A stretch of 22,119 bases of DNA from CAZFCK01 sp964517355 (GTDB taxonomy: Bacteria; Desulfobacterota; Desulfovibrionia; Desulfovibrionales; Desulfovibrionaceae). The position numbers were made by a program, and so were the translations under genes. The stretch is from contig CAZFCK010000058.1 of the NCBI GenBank assembly GCA_964517355.1, positions 1 to 22,119 of the forward strand, given 5' to 3'. Below, in pieces: positions 18,093 to 22,119 of this stretch. Numbering within the stretch: position 1 is the stretch's first letter; the number at the start of each line of letters is the position of its first letter. A model generated the notes under the pieces. It was given only the letters and a program-made list of their open reading frames with translations, searched no databases and was not told the origin of the DNA.

Positions 18093-21064
18093 AGTAGTTC
18101 TTTGACAACTAAATAGGGAAAAATTAAGAATCTTGAGGTCGTAATCCCTTCTCAAATCAGGTCAATTCCGACTTCGGCGAAAGCCGAAGTACTGTCGAGG
18201 CTTGAGGCCTTGGCGTCGTAATCCCTTCTCAAATCAGGTCAATTCCGACAGCCTATTTCTATGAAAAAACAGGCCGCACACTTTCCCCTAGGGTCGTAAT
18301 CCCTTCTCAAATCAGGTCAATTCCGACAGCCGCGCAACAGCAAGCGAACGCCGCCTCCGCTAAGGCGGCAAAGTCGTAATCCCTTCTCAAATCAGGTCAA
18401 TTCCGACAGTGTTCGTTGCGGGGGAGGAAACAAAATGAGCAACACATCAGAGTCGTAATCCCTTCTCAAATCAGGTCAATTCCGACAAAATTATGTCAAT
18501 TTTTTGTAAGTATGAATAAATGGCGCCCCAAGTCGTAATCCCTTCTCAAATCAGGTCAATTCCGACCGACTTCGGCGAAAGCCGAAGTCGGGCGGCGGCT
18601 TGGGGCCTTGGTCGTAATCCCTTCTCAAATCAGGTCAATTCCGACCTCTTTCCCCCAACGAAGTAAAAGGCGTAAGCCTTTTACTAGAGTCGTAATCCCT
18701 TCTCAAATCAGGTCAATTCCGACTCGCGGCCGAAAAGGCCGCGAGTGAAGCTGAAATCTTGTCGTAATCCCTTCTCAAATCAGGTCAATTCCGACGCAGC
18801 AGAATTTGCTGCTGCCTGGGAATCAGGCAATGGGTCGTAATCCCTTCTCAAATCAGGTCAATTCCGACCTAGAAGACTTCAGATACAAGAAAGGTTGACC
18901 ACACAAGTTTGTCGTAATCCCTTCTCAAATCAGGTCAATTCCGACCTGTGCAGTAAAGTAACTGCACAGTAAGCCAGCTAACTAGTCGTAATCCCTTCTC
19001 AAATCAGGTCAATTCCGACGGAATCAGGCAACGGCAGTTTTGCCCACATTTCAGACTATTTCAGGTCGTAATCCCTTCTCAAATCAGGTCAATTCCGACC
19101 TAAATAGTTGTGCAGTAAGTAAGCAAAAGTTGTAAAATGTCGTAATCCCTTCTCAAATCAGGTCAATTCCGACTGAGAACGCCTGCCAGAGGGAAATAGC
19201 TGCTTCTGAGGCCGCTGTCGTAATCCCTTCTCAAATCAGGTCAATTCCGACTAGCAGTTCTTTGACAACTAAATAGGGAAAAATGAAAAGTTCTTGGGTC
19301 GTAATCCCTTCTCAAATCAGGTCAATTCCGACTGTCTCCCCAGCAACGACAAGCGTTGCTGGGGAACACAAATCTCTGGTCGTAATCCCTTCTCAAATCA
19401 GGTCAATTCCGACATCAGGGAAAGAGCCGCCCTTCTCGGGCCCTTTCCCCTAACGAAGTCGTAATCCCTTCTCAAATCAGGTCAATTCCGACCAGACGTT
19501 TTTTCACGCCAAGACGGGGCGTACAATATCGCCCGTCGTAATCCCTTCTCAAATCAGGTCAATTCCGACGTTTGTCTTTATTGATCACAAACAAAGAAAC
19601 ACAGATTGAGTCGTAATCCCTTCTCAAATCAGGTCAATTCCGACACTAAATAAATAGTTGTGCAGTAAGCCAGCCATAGTGTGCTTTGCAAGGTCGTAAT
19701 CCCTTCTCAAATCAGGTCAATTCCGACCTCTGAAGTAGTCTGAAAAACCAGGCAGGCATATACATTCTAGGTCGTAATCCCTTCTCAAATCAGGTCAATT
19801 CCGACTGGGCATATACATTAGAATACGTTAGAATGTATATGCCTGGTCGTAATCCCTTCTCAAATCAGGTCAATTCCGACATTTTGCGCTCAAGAAAAAT
19901 ATATATAATGGGCATATACAGTCGTAATCCCTTCTCAAATCAGGTCAATTCCGACAAAATGCCTGCCAGAGTGAAATAGCTGCTTCTGAGGCCGCTGTCG
20001 TAATCCCTTCTCAAATCAGGTCAATTCCGACAACTATTCAGGGCGATAGAATCGCCCTGAATTATTCTGGCTGGTCGTAATCCCTTCTCAAATCAGGTCA
20101 ATTCCGACTTCTGAAGGTTCAAAAAGAGAACCTAAGAACGCCGAAGAAAAGTCGTAATCCCTTCTCAAATCAGGTCAATTCCGACGTGTATGTCCGCATT
20201 GTGGGCATACACACAGCAGCCTGCGCGACTGTCGTAATCCCTTCTCAAATCAGGTCAATTCCGACAGCTTCACTCGCGGCAGAAAAGGCCGCGAGTGAAG
20301 CAGAAATGTCGTAATCCCTTCTCAAATCAGGTCAATTCCGACAAAACGCTTGCCAGAGTGAAATATCAGCTTCACTCGCGGCAGAAGTCGTAATCCCTTC
20401 TCAAATCAGGTCAATTCCGACAGCAGTTCTTTGACAATTAAATAGGGAAAGTAAAAGTTCTTGAGGTCGTAATCCCTTCTCAAATCAGGTCAATTCCGAC
20501 AAAAATGAAGGCGATTTTAAAAAACACACAGGCCCTGGTCGTAATCCCTTCTCAAATCAGGTCAATTCCGACAACTAAATCGAGTAAAAAAAAGTTCTTG
20601 AGCGTATTTTGCGTCGTAATCCCTTCTCAAATCAGGTCAATTCCGACACCCCCCAGCAACGCTTGTCGTTGCTGGGGAACGGGGCAGTCGTAATCCCTTC
20701 TCAAATCAGGTCAATTCCGACCAGAGTGAAATAGCCACTGTACTCGCGGCAGAAAAGGCCGCGAGGTCGTAATCCCTTCTCAAATCAGGTCAATTCCGAC
20801 TTCTTTGACAATTAAATAGGGAAAGTAAAGTTAGTTCTTGGGTCGTAATCCCTTCTCAAATCAGGTCAATTCCGACATAGTGGGCATATACATTAGAATG
20901 TATATGCCTGAAGTCGTAATCCCTTCTCAAATCAGGTCAATTCCGACTTACTGCACAACTAAATAGTTGTGCAGTAAGCTAGCCCATAAGGTCGTAATCC
21001 CTTCTCAAATCAGGTCAATTCCGACAGGGGTAAGCCTGCTACTTCAAGGCGTACCCTCATTCAG
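18093..21064 (-). repeat. Leader-proximal block of hairpin and family spacers (spacers 53-91)
   Basis: About half of these 39 spacers contain a perfect inverted repeat with a stem of 8-14 bp. Examples are 18567-18610 (10-bp stem, GAAA loop), 18646-18688 (10 bp, GTAA loop), 19333-19378 (11 bp), 19806-19845 (12 bp), 20032-20073 (11 bp), 20266-20307 (14 bp), 20877-20912 (12 bp) and 20948-20990 (14 bp). Others fall into families with shared cores: TTCTTTGACAA (18093, 19252, 20422, 20801), TTGTGCAGTAAG (19100, 19645, 20948), GGCATATACA (19728, 19806, 19881, 20877) and CCAGAGTGAAATA with variants (19174, 19956, 20343, 20722). They read like repeated intergenic elements of a source genome. Confidence 0.85.
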
Positions 21065-21099
21065 GTCGTAATCCCTTCTCAAATCAGGTCAATTCCGAC

Positions 21100-21355
21100 A
21101 GCACCCCCTGGATCATCAATTCTTTCACCATGTTCCCCCCCTTGTTTCGGGAACCTCCGGCGCAGTGCCGGCAGAGGGGGGCGGAACGACAACGCATTTG
21201 ACGTTTCCCTTTTTCTATCACCTTGTTTTCCCATGTCAATCACTCCTTGCGGGAACCCCTTTTTCAGCTGTAAAGCAAAACAACATGATTTCGGTATAAT
21301 AATTAATTTTGCCATTTTCGTACAGAGGTTCCCGCAAAATCCCGCTTCCACAGCT
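21100..21355 (-). promoter_or_regulatory. CRISPR leader between cas2 and the first repeat
   Basis: No gene is present between the cas2 stop and the leader-proximal repeat. The stretch holds an AT-rich segment (about 21290-21312) suited to a promoter, an inverted pair GCGGGAACC (21249-21257) and GGTTCCCGC (21327-21335), a third GGGAACC (21149-21155), and a 5-bp GC hairpin (21157-21171). On the transcribed strand TGCTTTACA (21269-21277) weakly resembles boxA, an antitermination element known from some CRISPR leaders. The leader role is inferred from array polarity. Confidence 0.7.
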
Positions 21356-21634
21356 TCACAACACCAGGTGCGTGGCGGAATATTCCGGCAACCCGCCCCT
21401 GCCGTGCACGCGCACTGACTGCATGCAGCGATGGCACAACGGAAAGTATTTCACCCCGTCCGCCTCCTCGTCAATGATGTGCGTAATCCGGGCTTGCAGA
21501 CGGCGCAAGGCCCCATCATGCAGTTCCGCCTCAAAAATGGAGTATTGCACCCGGCTCCCGTAATCCTCCATGGCCTTGGCCACGCGGGTGAGCCGCCTGG
21601 CGTCGGCTATATCGTAGGCAATGACCATATACAT
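21356..21634 (-). CDS. cas2: CRISPR adaptation protein Cas2
   Basis: This 92-residue protein opens MYMVIAYDIAD with the first-strand catalytic-position Asp of Cas2, followed by RRLTRVAKAMEDYGSRVQYSIFEAEL, the classic ferredoxin-fold core. A CHRC motif and a short C-terminal strand complete the fold. Cas2 dimers bridge two Cas1 dimers during spacer integration. The ATG at 21634 has GGGAGG about 9 nt upstream. An in-frame ATG at 21691 and an upstream TTG would add residues of no recognisable fold. It lies just upstream of the leader on the same strand. No cas1, cas4 or reverse transcriptase follows or precedes it in the window, so the integrase must be encoded elsewhere. Confidence 0.94.
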   Translation of the reverse strand: MYMVIAYDIADARRLTRVAKAMEDYGSRVQYSIFEAELHDGALRRLQARITHIIDEEADGVKYFPLCHRCMQSVRVHGRGGLPEYSATHLVL

Positions 21635-21730
21635 GCCCGCATCCTCCCTTGGCGGCGCCCCGTCATTCATAGAGGGGCTCAGGGTGTTCATTGTAAAGGC
21701 GGTGGCGGGAGCATCGCTCCCTGCATGCCC

Positions 21731-21822
21731 GCCAGGCTGCAGGCCTGGCGCATTTTCCTTTTGAAACAAGGCTTGCCTCTGAAGCAATATCCCATAGTTT
21801 CAAACAAATGTATAAGAGCATC
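21731..21822. repeat. Dispersed intergenic repeat, copy with hairpin
   Basis: A 7-bp hairpin (GCCAGGC 21731-21737, GCCTGGC 21743-21749) is followed by GCATTTTCC, then TTGAAACAAGGC, and ends ATAAGAGCATC. It matches the copy at 21993-22066 over the same length with scattered changes. The shared order of hairpin, GCATTTT and AAGAGCATC defines the element. Confidence 0.7.
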
Positions 21823-21942
21823 CAAACCATTCATGGTTACCATCCCGGCTTTCCGGGTACAGCGCCTTCTATGACATCGTGCACGTTTTGAAAAAACAAA
21901 CATACCCAGGCCGTTTTGCGGCGTCCAGGGGCCTCCCCTGGT

Positions 21943-21976
21943 CGTCGTGCGGGCGCGAAAGCCCGCGACGTTTTTT
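21943..21976 (+). terminator. Intrinsic terminator hairpin with T run
   Basis: CGTC plus GCGGGC pair with GCCCGC plus GACG around a GCGAAA loop, with a 2-nt bulge, giving a 10-bp GC-rich stem followed by six Ts (21971-21976). It reads on the plus strand. No plus-strand gene is visible to its left, so it may serve as the hairpin half of the adjacent dispersed repeat or insulate the locus. Confidence 0.65.
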
Positions 21977-21988
21977 CCTTTAGAGCAG

Positions 21989-22066
21989 CTAGCGCATTTT
22001 CGCCTTGAAACAAGGCTCTCCCCTGAAATAATTTTCAATTGTTCCAGGGAAATGCATAAGAGCATC
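21989..22066. repeat. Dispersed intergenic repeat, right copy with 28-bp match to 2677-2704
   Basis: The first 28 bp are identical to 2677-2704. The remainder to AAGAGCATC parallels the copy at 21750-21822. It follows the terminator hairpin directly. This is probably a family of small noncoding elements scattered in this genome. Confidence 0.75.
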
Positions 22067-22119
22067 TAGTACCTTGTAACGTTTAAAATTTCGGATAAAG
22101 CCGCTTTAATTTTGTACGC

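Larger units (their letters stand above)
14038..21099 (-). CRISPR. CRISPR array, 92 repeats of 35 bp, 91 spacers
   Basis: On the plus strand the repeat begins GTCGTAATCCCTTCTC and ends GGTCAATTCCGAC. Spacers are 33-48 nt, mostly 37-45. Repeat 1 (14038-14072) differs at four of its first seven bases and repeat 2 (14113-14147) has one change near its end; all others I read are identical. Degeneration on the left marks that side as leader-distal, so the leader is at 21100 onward and transcription runs leftward. On that strand the repeat ends GGGATTACGAC, giving ATTACGAC as the likely 8-nt crRNA tag. The outermost GTCG/CGAC bases can pair; the interior hairpin is weak. One spacer is split by the N gap at 17490-17589, so the true number is uncertain. 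The nearby type III-A operon is the obvious user. Confidence 0.99.
21635..22119. other. Intergenic region upstream of cas2
   Basis: No gene is supported. The region contains two copies of a dispersed element of about 74 bp (21750-21822 and 21993-22066), each preceded by a hairpin, plus an extra hairpin GGGAGC-ATC-GCTCCC (21707-21721) and a palindrome CCAGGGGCCTCCCCTGG (21925-21941). The cas2 promoter should be here but is not identified. Confidence 0.65.

Noticed and set aside
18093..18137. TTGACA in the family spacer as a sigma-70 promoter
   Set aside because: No consistent -10 hexamer occurs at the right distance across the four family members; a boxA-like leader fits better, though unproven.
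14771..20693. Open frames in the array whose translation repeats RNPFSNQVNSD or VVIPSQIRSIPT
   Set aside because: They are translations of the CRISPR repeat with varying spacers between; there is no ribosome binding site or protein logic.
14038..21099. Array transcribed rightward with a leader near cas6
   Set aside because: The degenerate repeats are on the left, the repeat reads GGGATTACGAC at its 3' end on the minus strand, and spacers with translation starts would then give sense crRNAs that cannot target mRNA.
21688..22065. 125-codon minus-strand frame upstream of cas2
   Set aside because: It runs through two dispersed-repeat copies and a terminator hairpin and encodes no recognisable fold.

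Overview
The window reads as a chromosomal stretch of an anaerobic, moderately GC-rich bacterium, most likely a Desulfovibrio-like sulfate reducer (Desulfobacterota). This is inferred from a monofunctional nickel CO dehydrogenase, from the style of the CRISPR proteins, and from GC-rich dispersed intergenic hairpins. No species can be named from the sequence alone.

Layout: (1) 1-305, no confident gene. (2) 306-2300, minus strand, cooS, a Ni-Fe-S CO dehydrogenase with a His-rich N-terminus, with a palindromic candidate operator about 250 bp upstream. (3) 2941-13665, minus strand, a nine-gene type III-A CRISPR-Cas operon. In transcription order it is cas6, a CARF protein of the TIGR02584/NE0113 family, csm1 (cas10), csm2, csm3, csm4, csm5, a Card1/Can2-like CARF-nuclease, and a CARF-HEPN protein of the TIGR02710 (Csm6-like) family. 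Genes are tightly packed, and several junctions overlap or share stop and Shine-Dalgarno bases. (4) 13666-14037, the cas6 upstream region, with a symmetric operator-like element and GC-rich hairpins. (5) 14038-21099, a CRISPR array of 92 repeats of 35 bp and 91 spacers, broken by a 100-N assembly gap inside a palindromic spacer. (6) 21100-21355, the leader. (7) 21356-21634, minus strand, cas2, with no cas1 in the window. (8) 21635-22119, dispersed intergenic repeats and a terminator hairpin.

How it works together: the two leftmost repeats are degenerate, so the left end is leader-distal. Pre-crRNA should therefore run leftward from the leader near cas2, in the same direction as the cas genes. 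Cas6 would cut in the repeat, leaving an 8-nt tag that probably reads ATTACGAC. Csm1-5 form the RNA-targeting complex. Csm3 keeps its RNase aspartate and Csm1 keeps its HD and GGDD motifs, so target binding should produce cyclic oligoadenylate. That signal would be read by a CARF-PD-(D/E)XK nuclease and a CARF-HEPN RNase, and possibly degraded or sensed by the TIGR02584 protein.

The most unusual signal is in the spacers. The leader-proximal (newest) part, from about 18093 to 21064, is crowded with perfect inverted repeats and with families of near-identical spacers. They look like repeated intergenic hairpins and boxA-like leaders of one source genome. The older part looks coding. Six spacers carry a Shine-Dalgarno plus ATG, all oriented so that the crRNA is antisense to the mRNA.
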